Shown here: positions 36,026 through 44,723 of the stretch, piece by piece
How positions within the stretch are numbered: the first letter of the stretch is position 1
How the letters are laid out: every line of letters starts with the position of its first letter
DNA from: JAILLW01 sp045629045
Lineage (GTDB): Bacteria > Bacillota > Clostridia > Lachnospirales > Lachnospiraceae
Length of the DNA stretch: 64,000 nt
NCBI GenBank assembly: GCA_045629045.1
Contig: JAZQQM010000036.1
Coordinates: 62,001-126,000, forward strand
Reading direction: 5' to 3'
The notes under the pieces: generated by a model
What the model saw: only the letters and a program-made list of their open reading frames with translations
The model's database searches: none
Told to the model about the DNA's origin: nothing
Translations under genes and position numbers: made by a program

Positions 36026-36904
36026 CTATCCGATAAATAGCAACGTCAGTAAATAAATCATAGGTGCAGCGAAAATTACCGAATCAAATCTATCCATAAT
36101 TCCGCCGTGACCGGGAATCAGCTTACCATAATCTTTAATTCCCTCATTACGCTTAATGCCCGAAGCTGCCAAATCGCCTATCTGTGTAATCACTGCTCCG
36201 ATTGCACAAATAATAACAATTCTGCCCGTTACGGAACTTGGATATCCGTAATTGTTGACCAATTGCGGAGTTGCCCAAAAATATGCATACAAAAAGCCGC
36301 CGAGTGCTGCTCCCAGAACTCCTCCCACAGCGCCTTCAATTGATTTTTTAGGGCTTAGTACCGGAGCCAGTTTGTGCTTACCGAACAACATTCCCACACA
36401 ATATGCCATCGTATCGCATACCCATGAACAAATAAATATCATCCAGACAAAATAAATTCCGTCACTATATTCGCGAGTCAAATAAATAAATGTCAGCATT
36501 AGCGGTCCGTATACCAGACAGAAAAATGCACGCATTATATCTTTGGCCTCATATTTGGGGAAAGTAAAAACATATACCGACATGTAAACAACAAGTGCGC
36601 CGAATATTGTCAGCAATTCATATACGGAATTTTGTGTTAAAGCCATTACAGCATAATATACCGTAATTCCCAAATATCCGATAATCTCAAATCCCGAAAA
36701 ACATCCTATAAGGTTCTTTTGGCCTTCCTTCATAGGACCTTCTTTTTTAAGAAAACCCGATAATTTGCAGGCTTTCAGAAGTTCTCTGTATGCTATAAGG
36801 GACAACACCAAAGAAGCACCCAGCAGAATATATCCTCCGGGAATAATTATCAATAACAAAAATATAACAAGTACAATACCGCTTATTAATCTTTTACCAA
36901 ACAT
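36026..36904 (-). CDS. cdsA: Phosphatidate cytidylyltransferase
   Basis: 292 residues with about eight membrane segments. The C-terminal CdsA signature 'GDLAASGIKRNEGIKDYGKL' followed by 'PGHGGIMDRFDSV', and the upstream 'SPKKSIEGAVGG', identify it. The product CDP-diacylglycerol feeds phospholipid synthesis. It starts 9 bases after uppS ends. Confidence 0.96.
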   Translation of the reverse strand: MFGKRLISGIVLVIFLLLIIIPGGYILLGASLVLSLIAYRELLKACKLSGFLKKEGPMKEGQKNLIGCFSGFEIIGYLGITVYYAVMALTQNSVYELLTIFGALVVYMSVYVFTFPKYEAKDIMRAFFCLVYGPLMLTFIYLTREYSDGIYFVWMIFICSWVCDTMAYCVGMLFGKHKLAPVLSPKKSIEGAVGGVLGAALGGFLYAYFWATPQLVNNYGYPSSVTGRIVIICAIGAVITQIGDLAASGIKRNEGIKDYGKLIPGHGGIMDRFDSVIFAAPMIYLLTLLFIG

Positions 36905-36913
36905 AACTATCAG

Positions 36914-37642
36914 TTATTTTTCAATAACTCCCCCATATCTTCTTTCTCTGTGATTGTAAGCTTCTACCGCTTTAATCAATTCTTCCTTGTTAAAATCAGG
37001 CCATGGGATAGGTGTAAAATAAAACTCCGTGTATGCCAACTGCCAAAGAAGGAAATTACTTATCCTAAGTTCATTACATGTTCTTATAAGCAAATCAGGA
37101 TCCGGGTATTCTTCCGTATCAAGCATTGCTCCAAAAGATTTTTCGTCTATTTCATCAACCGAAAGAGCCTTATCATTTACAGCACTTGCCGCTTTTTTTA
37201 CGGCTCTTACGATTTCATCCCGACCGCCGTAATTAAGTGCAATGGTAAAATGAAGACCCGTATTATCCTTGGTTGCTTCTTCCAAATTACTTATACTGTC
37301 TCTAAGATCCTGGTCTAATCTTGATCTTTCGCCAATCACACGTACCTTCATATTATTCTTGTTAGCTCGCGTAACGGCAGTCTTCATATAATTGCGGAGG
37401 AGTTTCATTATCGCACTGACTTCATCCTCCGGGCGATTCCAATTCTCTGTGCTAAAAGCATATACCGTAAGATAATTAATTCCGATATTGTACGCATCTT
37501 CGCATATTTGTTCCAGAGTTTTGGCGCCTTCAATATGTCCCATTTTTCTGGGAAGACCTCGTTTTTTGGCCCATCTTCCGTTACCGTCAAGAATAATTGC
37601 AACGTGGTTCGGAATATTAAGCCCGGTAAGTCGCTCTTCCAT
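36914..37642 (-). CDS. uppS: Isoprenyl (undecaprenyl) diphosphate synthase
   Basis: About 242 residues. Substrate motifs 'AIILDGNGRWAKKRG', 'GHIEGAKTL', 'YAFSTENWNRPEDEV' and 'FLLWQLAYTEFYF' are conserved in UppS, which makes the C55 lipid carrier for peptidoglycan. I chose the ATG at 37642 because GAGAGG precedes it by 9 bases. An ATG at 37663 and a TTG at 37693 are in frame, but the first has no SD and the second lies inside a strong hairpin. Confidence 0.95.
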   Translation of the reverse strand: MEERLTGLNIPNHVAIILDGNGRWAKKRGLPRKMGHIEGAKTLEQICEDAYNIGINYLTVYAFSTENWNRPEDEVSAIMKLLRNYMKTAVTRANKNNMKVRVIGERSRLDQDLRDSISNLEEATKDNTGLHFTIALNYGGRDEIVRAVKKAASAVNDKALSVDEIDEKSFGAMLDTEEYPDPDLLIRTCNELRISNFLLWQLAYTEFYFTPIPWPDFNKEELIKAVEAYNHRERRYGGVIEK

Positions 37643-37667
37643 AAACTCAATCCTCTCAAACATAAAA

Positions 37668-37701
37668 GAAGGGCCGGGAGTCGGCAACTCCAAGCCCCTT
37701 C
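37668..37701 (-). terminator. Terminator-like hairpin between frr and uppS
   Basis: A GC-rich hairpin with outer arms GAAGGG / CCCTTC and inner GGAGT / ACTCC lies just after the frr stop and is followed by TTTT. Since uppS begins 26 bases later with no obvious promoter, partial termination is more likely than complete. Confidence 0.6.
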
Positions 37702-37709
37702 AATAACTA

Positions 37710-38261
37710 CTAAACTGTCATAATCTCTGAAGACTTATCCTCCATAAGCTTATCTACATCCTTGATGTACTTATCTGTAAGCTTCTGTAATTCATCTTCT
37801 ATATCTTTTACCTCATCCTCCGAGATCTCTCCCTTAGGAAGTTTCTTTAACGCATCGTTTCCGTCACGTCTTATATTACGAATTGCAACCTTACATTCCT
37901 CTGCCTTCTTCTTAACGTCCTTAACAAGTTCCTTACGGCGTTCCTCTGTAAGTTCAGGGAATACAAGCCTTATTACCGCTCCGTCATTGGAAGGAGTAAT
38001 ACCGATATCGGAAGCCATAATTGCTTTTTCGATATCCTTAATCAATGACTTCTCCCAGGGGGCAATCTGTATCATTCTCGCTTCGGGAATAGTAATATTA
38101 CCAACCTGCTGTACCGGAGTAGGTGTTCCGTAATAGTCTACCTTTACCTTATCAAGAACATGAGGATTGGCTCTTCCTGCTCTGATGCCCTGGTAATCAG
38201 CTTCCAAATGTTCGAAGCTCTTTGCCATCTTTTCATCATATACTTTTATTTTTTCGTGCAT
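37710..38261 (-). CDS. frr: Ribosome recycling factor
   Basis: 183 residues, the standard RRF length. The signatures 'IRAGRANPHVLDKVKVDYYG', 'PEARMIQIAPWEKS' and 'PELTEERRKELVKDVKKK' are all present. RRF with EF-G splits post-termination ribosomes. It follows pyrH by 19 bases and ends in a terminator-like hairpin. Confidence 0.97.
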   Translation of the reverse strand: MHEKIKVYDEKMAKSFEHLEADYQGIRAGRANPHVLDKVKVDYYGTPTPVQQVGNITIPEARMIQIAPWEKSLIKDIEKAIMASDIGITPSNDGAVIRLVFPELTEERRKELVKDVKKKAEECKVAIRNIRRDGNDALKKLPKGEISEDEVKDIEDELQKLTDKYIKDVDKLMEDKSSEIMTV

Positions 38262-38280
38262 AAATAACCTCCCAAATATC

Positions 38281-38976
38281 CTATACGGTAACCTTGGTTC
38301 CCTTGAAGTTTCCCTTCATAGTATTAACTATGCTGTTTTCTTCTCCAAGAAGGAATACCCACATAGGCATCTTATTATCCCTTGCCAAAATGGATGCAGT
38401 CATATCAACAACCTGAAGATTGTTTGCTATAACATCATCAATAGAAATCTCATCGAATTTCTTAGCATTCGGATTGGCCTTGGGATCAGAATCATATACT
38501 CCGTCTATAGACTTCGCAAGCAAAATTACTTCGGCTTCGATTTCGATAGCACGAAGCACAACGCCTGTGTCTGTACTAAAGTATGGATGACCCGTACCGC
38601 CCGCAAAGAATACTACCATTCCTTTGCTAAAGTATTTGTTAGCTCTGTCCTTCGAAAATAACTTGGTAAAGGAACCGCATTCAAAAGGAGTAAGTACTGC
38701 AGTCTTCATTCCGACAGATCTGAATATCTCAGATACATAGATGCAATTCATTACCGTAGCAAGCATTCCGATCTGATCGGCTTTCGTTCTGTCAATATTT
38801 TCGGAAGTACGTCCTCTCCAGAAATTTCCGCCGCCTGTAACAACTCCGACTTCATAGCCTTCATCTACCAATTGCTTAACCTGAAGTGCAACACCTCTGA
38901 CAGTAGCCTCATCAAATCCTGTGTGTTTGTCCCCTGCAAGGGCCTCACCACTAAGTTTGAGCATTATTCTTTTCAT
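38281..38976 (-). CDS. pyrH: UMP kinase
   Basis: 231 residues. Amino-acid-kinase-fold enzyme with 'MLKLSGEALAG', 'GVVTGGGNFWRGR', 'FFAGGTGHPYFSTDT' and 'LLAKSIDGVYDSDPK'. Makes UDP. In most Firmicutes rpsB and tsf lie upstream; here bactofilin and a deacetylase gene take that place. Confidence 0.97.
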   Translation of the reverse strand: MKRIMLKLSGEALAGDKHTGFDEATVRGVALQVKQLVDEGYEVGVVTGGGNFWRGRTSENIDRTKADQIGMLATVMNCIYVSEIFRSVGMKTAVLTPFECGSFTKLFSKDRANKYFSKGMVVFFAGGTGHPYFSTDTGVVLRAIEIEAEVILLAKSIDGVYDSDPKANPNAKKFDEISIDDVIANNLQVVDMTASILARDNKMPMWVFLLGEENSIVNTMKGNFKGTKVTV

Positions 38977-39026
38977 TTAAAAAAATCCTTTCGGCGAAGT
39001 AAATGATTATCACTTACTTACGTTAC

Positions 39027-39962
39027 TTATTTCATCTTCTTAAGTTCTTCAAAGAATGAAGTAGGATTAACCTCAGCATAGCACTGATTACACATACCTT
39101 CGATAACAGCACCGTTGTTAATCTGAACTGACTTAGACTTGATATTACCCATAACGATTGCGGATGCATCAAGAATAACAGGACCCTTAACATCGATGTC
39201 ACCCTTTACAGCGCCTGCGATAACTGCGCTTGTAGCATAGATGTTACCGATAATAACAGAAGCCTGACCAACTTTGATTGAACCCATAGACTTAACTTCA
39301 CCTGTAATCTTGGCATTTTCAGCAAAGATTTCTGCTGCTGAAGAATCACCCTGAATTGTTCCTGTAATATTGAGTTTACCAAGAACTTCAACGTTACCTA
39401 CGATAGAACCTCTGATATCCAAAGAACCTTCTGTAGCCATATTACCGTTGATAATCATTGACTCCATGATTACAGATACTTCATCTGCAGCAATCTTGGT
39501 AGGAGTGAATGAAGGAGTAACTACAGGTACAGGAGCAGGTGCCGGTGCAGGTGCAGGAGCAGGTGCAGGTTCCGGTTCATATGTAGGTACCGGTGTAGGA
39601 ACGATGGGTTCCGGCTTAAAGTATGTTGTTGTAGGAATGAAGTATTCATCTGTCTTATCATCAACAGCTTCTGCTTCTTCTGCAGCTTCTGCTTCAGGTT
39701 CAACCTCATCCTTCATTAAGAACAAATCGTCCTCATCTATTTCTACATCATCCAAAGATGCGGGAACTTCTTCCGAAGTTTCAACGTCATCACTAAATAA
39801 TGCATCCAAATCAGATGAAAAATCATCTAATTCTTTCTTTTCTTCTTCTGATACAACCTCGTTAGTTTCTTCTGCGGCTACACTTTCTTCCACAGTCTCT
39901 TCAGGCTTAAGTTCGCTTACTGCCTGAGATAAATCGTCTTTTAAATCTGAGAAAAAGCCCAT
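39027..39962 (-). CDS. Bactofilin-type polymer-forming protein with long acidic/PA-rich N-terminus
   Basis: 311 residues. The C-terminal ~135 are a bactofilin beta-helix: hydrophobic repeats such as 'GSLDIRGSIVGNVEV', 'GEVKSMGSIKVGQASV' and 'GAVKGDIDVKGPVIL'. Bactofilins form cytoskeletal filaments that organise envelope enzymes or cell shape. The N-terminal ~170 are Glu/Asp-rich and end in a Pro-Ala alternating stretch, likely unstructured. Two Cys in 'GMCNQCYAE' near the end are unusual. It lies next to a polysaccharide deacetylase, consistent with envelope function. Confidence 0.85.
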   Translation of the reverse strand: MGFFSDLKDDLSQAVSELKPEETVEESVAAEETNEVVSEEEKKELDDFSSDLDALFSDDVETSEEVPASLDDVEIDEDDLFLMKDEVEPEAEAAEEAEAVDDKTDEYFIPTTTYFKPEPIVPTPVPTYEPEPAPAPAPAPAPAPVPVVTPSFTPTKIAADEVSVIMESMIINGNMATEGSLDIRGSIVGNVEVLGKLNITGTIQGDSSAAEIFAENAKITGEVKSMGSIKVGQASVIIGNIYATSAVIAGAVKGDIDVKGPVILDASAIVMGNIKSKSVQINNGAVIEGMCNQCYAEVNPTSFFEELKKMK

Positions 39963-39995
39963 TTAAAATTCCTCCATGTCATTCCTTTTTGTTGT

Positions 39996-40919
39996 TTATT
40001 TTGATATCTGTGCCGGGACATGCTGCACCGGAACAGTTTCATCCGTAATGGGAAGGATAACCGTGTTATCCATTTTAAGAATACTTTCAATAATTGTGTC
40101 AAGCGCATCTACTGTAGGCTTTCGTTCCGCCAAATCATGCATAAGTATAACGCACTCGTCATATTTTTCGATGCTTCTTAAGCAGTTATTGATTATAGTT
40201 TCTTTGCTTACATTGGATTCAGCCACATCGCCGGAAACAATATTCCAGTCAAAATACCTAATCCCCTGTTCATTAAGATATTCAATAAAATCCGTAATCG
40301 GAATAGCCGATACCGTATTGGAACTTCCTCCCGGGAATCTGTATATTCTCGACCAGACACCCGTCGTTTCATACAAGTACTCCTGGAGCGTTGTTAAATC
40401 ATTTTCAAATGCTTCAACAGATTCATATATCTGACTATATTTATGAGAATAGGAGTGCATACCCAAGGTATGACCTTCATCAACTATTCTCTTGTACTGT
40501 TCGGCATATTTTTCTTTGTCATTTCCGACAACGAAAAAAGTAGCTTTTACATCATATTTCTTGAGAATATCAAGAATTGCGTCCGTATTGGGACTTGGTC
40601 CGTCATCAAAGGTAAGGTATACCTTTCTGGTCACCTCGGTCAGGTTATCTAAGGTGCCGTCTGTATGGTCGGAGGAGGAAGCAACAGTTAAATCTCCGAC
40701 AGAATACACTCCCGATGCATCATCATACTGTGATGCATCAGAAACGTAATAACTTAATTCATTTTGAAGTTCGGATATCTTTTTGCGAGAATCAATACAA
40801 TTAATAGTAAGAACAATGCATGAAATCAGCAATAACAGGAATAAAAAGGATATCACAAAAATAATAATTTTTTTGATTCTGTTAATCCTAGCTTGGTGGT
40901 CAAAGCTATTATCTTCCAT
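39996..40919 (-). CDS. Membrane-anchored polysaccharide deacetylase (NodB domain)
   Basis: About 307 residues. The ATG at 40919 ('MEDNSFDHQARI') is used because GGGAGA lies upstream. One N-terminal membrane segment ('KIIIFVISFLFLLLLISCIV') is followed by the five NodB motifs: 'TFDDGPSPNTD', 'GMHSYSHKY', 'YRFPGGSSN', 'YFDWNIVSGD' and 'VILMHDLAE'. It probably deacetylates peptidoglycan or another glycan outside the membrane. It pairs with the bactofilin gene 33 bases downstream. Confidence 0.92.
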   Translation of the reverse strand: MEDNSFDHQARINRIKKIIIFVISFLFLLLLISCIVLTINCIDSRKKISELQNELSYYVSDASQYDDASGVYSVGDLTVASSSDHTDGTLDNLTEVTRKVYLTFDDGPSPNTDAILDILKKYDVKATFFVVGNDKEKYAEQYKRIVDEGHTLGMHSYSHKYSQIYESVEAFENDLTTLQEYLYETTGVWSRIYRFPGGSSNTVSAIPITDFIEYLNEQGIRYFDWNIVSGDVAESNVSKETIINNCLRSIEKYDECVILMHDLAERKPTVDALDTIIESILKMDNTVILPITDETVPVQHVPAQISK

Positions 40920-40991
40920 TAAGCCAATCTCCCGCTTTATAATCCTCATACATTGTATCACAAGATTATGGCTTAATAAAGGAAAAATTAA

Positions 40992-41921
40992 CTAACCTAA
41001 CGCTTCCTTTATATCCTGTTTCATATCAAGAACTGCCTGCCTTGAAGCAAGTGCGAATCCTTCATCCCCAAAAGAGGCATATTTTTCATTTTGGTAAGCA
41101 GCAATAATACCTCTTGAAGAGTTAATAATTGCGCCAAGACCGTCTTTATTAAAGAAATGAACCAGGTCTTTTCCCTTGCCGCCCTGAGCACCGTATCCCG
41201 GTACAAGAATATAATTCTTGGGCATAATTTCGCGGAGGATTCTTCCCATCTCGGGATAGGTTGCTCCAACCACAGCACCTACGTAACTGTAATCGTCTCC
41301 CATGGCTTCACTGCCCCACTTATCAACCTGTCTTCCCACAAGTTCATATAACGGACGATTATTCGCATCCGCAAGTATCTGGTCCTGGAATTCTCCGGAA
41401 CTGGGATTCGAAGTTTTAACAAGCACAAATATACCCTTTTTTTCTTCCTTACATACCTTGATGAAAGGATTAATTCCGTCAGAGCCAAGATAGGGATTAA
41501 CTGTAGCAAAATCTTCATCAAAACCGTAATAAGACTTGGAGCCTACCGTAACCTTACCAAGATGTGCTATGGCATATGACTCGGATGTAGAACCGATATC
41601 GCCTCGTTTAACATCTCCGATAACCACAAGGCCTTTTTCCTTGCAGTAATCCACGGTCTTTTTGAATGCAATAATTCCGGGAATACCGAACTGCTCATAC
41701 ATGGCTATCTGTGGTTTGACGGCAGGAACAAGATCGTAAACATGATCGACTATTTCCTTGTTATACTGCCAAATTGCCTCGGCAGCGCCTTCCAATGTTT
41801 CGCCGAATTCTTTAAATGCTTTATCGGTAATGTGTTTCGGAACGAATTTCATCATAGGGTCCAATCCGACCACTATGGGAGCCTCTTTTTTCTTTATTTC
41901 CGATACAAGTTTATTAATCAT
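40992..41921 (-). CDS. pyrF: Orotidine 5'-phosphate decarboxylase (type 2)
   Basis: 309 residues, the longer pyrF type found in Actinobacteria and Clostridia. The catalytic Lys-Asp signature is in 'VIGDVKRGDIGSTSESYAIA', with 'VVGLDPMMKFVP' at the start and 'LVPGYGAQGGKGKDL' near the end. It makes UMP, the substrate of pyrH in this window. No other pyr genes adjoin. Confidence 0.97.
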   Translation of the reverse strand: MINKLVSEIKKKEAPIVVGLDPMMKFVPKHITDKAFKEFGETLEGAAEAIWQYNKEIVDHVYDLVPAVKPQIAMYEQFGIPGIIAFKKTVDYCKEKGLVVIGDVKRGDIGSTSESYAIAHLGKVTVGSKSYYGFDEDFATVNPYLGSDGINPFIKVCKEEKKGIFVLVKTSNPSSGEFQDQILADANNRPLYELVGRQVDKWGSEAMGDDYSYVGAVVGATYPEMGRILREIMPKNYILVPGYGAQGGKGKDLVHFFNKDGLGAIINSSRGIIAAYQNEKYASFGDEGFALASRQAVLDMKQDIKEALG

Positions 41922-41974
41922 AGTCTCTCCTCATAAATGCATAATAACAATCTTTGGCAACTCATGTATTTGCA

Positions 41975-42008
41975 ATAAATAAGTGCCCGTTTCCGGACAC
42001 TTATTTAT
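41975..42008 (-). terminator. Terminator after nrdD
   Basis: Inverted repeat ATAAATAAGTG..CCG / CGG..CACTTATTTAT with a 4-base loop and one mismatch lies after the nrdD stop. Confidence 0.75.
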
Positions 42009-42017
42009 TTTTAGTTA

Positions 42018-44429
42018 TTATACTGTAACTTCTTCCTGTTTTTCAACCTCATTCAGCGTATCTACGAAATTTTTGATTCGCGAAGCATTTACATATTTCT
42101 TAACATGATCGCCTGCCACTATAACCAGCGTAGGTGCCTGCATTACACCATACTTGGTAGCCAGCTCCATATTCTCTTCGGCATCGATAAGAATATAGTT
42201 AATATCCTTAAGATACTCCTTGGCCAACTTGCAGTTAGGGCATGTCTTTGTCGTGAAAAGATATATAATGCTCTCAGGCTGTTCTACCGATACTGTTACT
42301 TCCGGAGCTTCGAAGTTAGATAATGTAACTACCGAAGATACAGGTCTTTTCATAGAAGAATTAGCTATATCATAAGTTTTTCTGTTAGCATATTCCTGAA
42401 GTTTACCATCGTTCCAGTTAGCAACAGGTCTGTAGTATCCTGTAATTCTGCTGTAAACTTCCGTTGTCTTACCGCACTGAGGGCAAGAGTGAACTTCACC
42501 GGCAATATATCCGTGTTCTTTACAAATAGAATATGTAGGAGACAATGTATAATAAGGAAGTTTGTAATTCTGAGCTATTGTTCTGATTAAATCGGCTGCT
42601 GCCTTCCAATCAGGTAACTTTTCGCCCAGGAATGCGTGGAATACCGTACCTGAAGTATACAATGTCTGTAATTCATCCTGAATATCAAGTGCATCAAAGA
42701 TATCAGAAGTATAATCAACCGGCAAATGAGAAGAATTGGTATAATACGGTGTATCACCCATCTTACCTGCCGTCTTGATTGCAGGCCACTTCTTCTTATC
42801 ATGCTTAGCAAGTCTGTATGTTGTAGATTCGGCAGGTGTTGCTTCGAGATTATACAAATCACCGTACATTTCCTGATAATCCGAAAGTCTTTCTCTCATG
42901 TGATTAAGAACTTTCTTCGCAAAGTCCTGCGTCTTCTTATTGGTAAGGTCAGCTCTTAACCAATTGGCATTAAGACCTACTTCGTTCATACCTATAAGTC
43001 CGATTGTACTAAAGTGTGAATCAAAGGAACCTAAGTATCTCTTTGTATAAGGATATAATCCTTCATTAAGAAGTTTGGTAATAACTTCTCTCTTCATCTT
43101 AAGGGATCTTGCCGCAATATCCATAAGCTTGTTAAGACGCTTAAAGAAATCATCTTCATTAGCTGCAAGATATGCGATTCTCGGAAGGTTAATGGTTACT
43201 ACGCCAACAGAACCTGTGCTTTCACCGGAACCGAAATATCCGCCAGACTTCTTACGAAGTTCTCTTAAATCAAGACGAAGTCTGCAACACATAGAACGCA
43301 CATCCGAAGGTTCCATATCCGAATTAACGTAATTACTGAAGTACGGAGTACCGTACTTAGCTGTCATTTCGAATAACAACCTGTTGTTTTCCGTATCAGA
43401 CCAGTCAAAATCACTTGTGATTGAATATGTGGGAATAGGATACTGGAATCCGCGTCCGTTAGCATCACCTTCAATCATTGTTTCAATGAAGGCTTTGTTT
43501 ATCATATCCATCTCGGCTTTACAGTCCTTGTATTTGAAGTCCTGCGGAACTCCGCCTACAATAGCAGGAAGTTCAGCCAAGTCATTGGGAACAGTCCAGT
43601 CTAATGTAATATTAGAAAAAGGTGCCTGTGTACCCCATCTTGAAGGAGTATTTACTCCGTATATAAATGCTTCGATACATTTCTTAACTTCACCGTATGA
43701 TAGATTATCAATCTTAACGAAAGGAGCAAGGTAAGTATCAAAAGAAGAAAATGCCTGTGCACCTGCCCATTCGTTCTGCATAATACCGAGGAAGTTAACC
43801 ATCTGGTTGCACAATACCGAAAGGTGTGAAGCAGGAGCTGAAGTAATCTTACCTGTTATACCTCCAAGACCTTCCTGAATAAGCTGCTTTAATGACCATC
43901 CTGCACAATATCCCGTAAGCATCGAAAGATCATGAATATGAATATCTGCATTACGATGAGCTTCTGCAATTTCTTCATCATAGATTTCAGAAAGCCAATA
44001 ATTTGCTGTAACAGCACCGGAATTACTAAGAATAAGTCCACCTACGGAATATGTAACGGTAGAGTTCTCCTTAACTCTCCAGTCTTCGATCTTAACGTAA
44101 CTGTTAACAACGTCTTTATAATCAAGAATCGTAGATTTCATTGTACGCATCTTTTCACGTTGTTTACGATAAAGAATAAATGCCTTTGCAGCTTCAGTAT
44201 AGCCAGCCTGTTCAAGAACCTTTTCTACACTGTCCTGAATATCCTCAACATGGATACAGTTGTCCTTTACCTTTCCCTGAAAATCTGCTGTAACACGAAG
44301 AGCGAGTAAGTCAACTACGTCATTGTTATACTGAACGTCAGTAGCATTAAATGCTTTCATAATGGCGTCAGATATCTTCGTTAACGTAAAGTCTGTAACT
44401 TCGCCTTCTCTTTTGATAACCTGAAACAC
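42018..44429 (-). CDS. nrdD: Anaerobic ribonucleoside-triphosphate reductase with fused glutaredoxin-like domain
   Basis: 803 residues. An N-terminal ATP-cone ('QVIKREGEVTDFTLTKIS') controls activity, followed by the class III catalytic barrel. The zinc site includes 'CKEHGYIAGEVHSCPQCGK', and the glycyl-radical loop is 'YSRITGYYRPVANWNDGK', so the radical Gly is in RITGYYRP. From about residue 705 a fused ~95-residue thioredoxin/glutaredoxin-like domain follows ('IIYLFTTKTCPNCKLAKEYL', 'QAPTLVIV'), which many NrdD proteins lack. The start is GTG at 44429 with GGGAGG. No nrdG activase adjoins it. NrdR boxes lie upstream. Confidence 0.95.
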   Translation of the reverse strand: MFQVIKREGEVTDFTLTKISDAIMKAFNATDVQYNNDVVDLLALRVTADFQGKVKDNCIHVEDIQDSVEKVLEQAGYTEAAKAFILYRKQREKMRTMKSTILDYKDVVNSYVKIEDWRVKENSTVTYSVGGLILSNSGAVTANYWLSEIYDEEIAEAHRNADIHIHDLSMLTGYCAGWSLKQLIQEGLGGITGKITSAPASHLSVLCNQMVNFLGIMQNEWAGAQAFSSFDTYLAPFVKIDNLSYGEVKKCIEAFIYGVNTPSRWGTQAPFSNITLDWTVPNDLAELPAIVGGVPQDFKYKDCKAEMDMINKAFIETMIEGDANGRGFQYPIPTYSITSDFDWSDTENNRLLFEMTAKYGTPYFSNYVNSDMEPSDVRSMCCRLRLDLRELRKKSGGYFGSGESTGSVGVVTINLPRIAYLAANEDDFFKRLNKLMDIAARSLKMKREVITKLLNEGLYPYTKRYLGSFDSHFSTIGLIGMNEVGLNANWLRADLTNKKTQDFAKKVLNHMRERLSDYQEMYGDLYNLEATPAESTTYRLAKHDKKKWPAIKTAGKMGDTPYYTNSSHLPVDYTSDIFDALDIQDELQTLYTSGTVFHAFLGEKLPDWKAAADLIRTIAQNYKLPYYTLSPTYSICKEHGYIAGEVHSCPQCGKTTEVYSRITGYYRPVANWNDGKLQEYANRKTYDIANSSMKRPVSSVVTLSNFEAPEVTVSVEQPESIIYLFTTKTCPNCKLAKEYLKDINYILIDAEENMELATKYGVMQAPTLVIVAGDHVKKYVNASRIKNFVDTLNEVEKQEEVTV

Positions 44430-44517
44430 TTCCGATTCCTCCCAAAGATTCGTTTTAAAAAATTAGACCGGATTTATTAAGATTTTATAGAAAATAGAAT
44501 AAACCCCGCATATCAAA

Positions 44518-44601
44518 AGGATATCATTGACTACTATCAATGTCAATATAAAAACACAACATATTGTGTTGACATAATTCCATAAACATAATATGTTGTG
44601 T
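44518..44601 (-). promoter_or_regulatory. nrdD promoter with two NrdR boxes
   Basis: Minus-strand TTGACA (44541-44546) and TATCCT (44518-44523) are separated by 17 bases. Upstream lie two copies of the NrdR box family (ACACwATATwKTGT-like): ACACAACATATTGTGT at 44554-44569 and ACATAATATGTTGTGT at 44586-44601. Starts are 32 bases apart, about three helical turns, as is typical for NrdR pairs. Confidence 0.85.
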
Positions 44602-44649
44602 TTGTTATGTAAATCACAAAACCCTCAAAAATGCCTAAATACAGCAAAA

Positions 44650-44677
44650 AACAGATGCCTCATTTTAGGCATCTGTT
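44650..44677 (-). terminator. Terminator after the TPR lipoprotein gene
   Basis: Perfect 11-bp inverted repeat AACAGATGCCT / AGGCATCTGTT with a 6-base loop, followed on the minus strand by TTTTTTG. It lies about 45 bases after the lipoprotein stop. The remaining 44430-44650 gap holds the nrdD promoter and nothing else I can support. Confidence 0.9.
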
Positions 44678-44723
44678 ACTTTTTACAAAAGTTCGATGAA
44701 ATTTTTGGTAAAAATTACCACCA

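Noticed and set aside
39370..39927. 185-codon plus-strand ORF rich in Ser/Gly
   Set aside because: It is antisense to the acidic and Pro-Ala repeats of the bactofilin gene; its Gly-Ala run mirrors the real gene's repeat.
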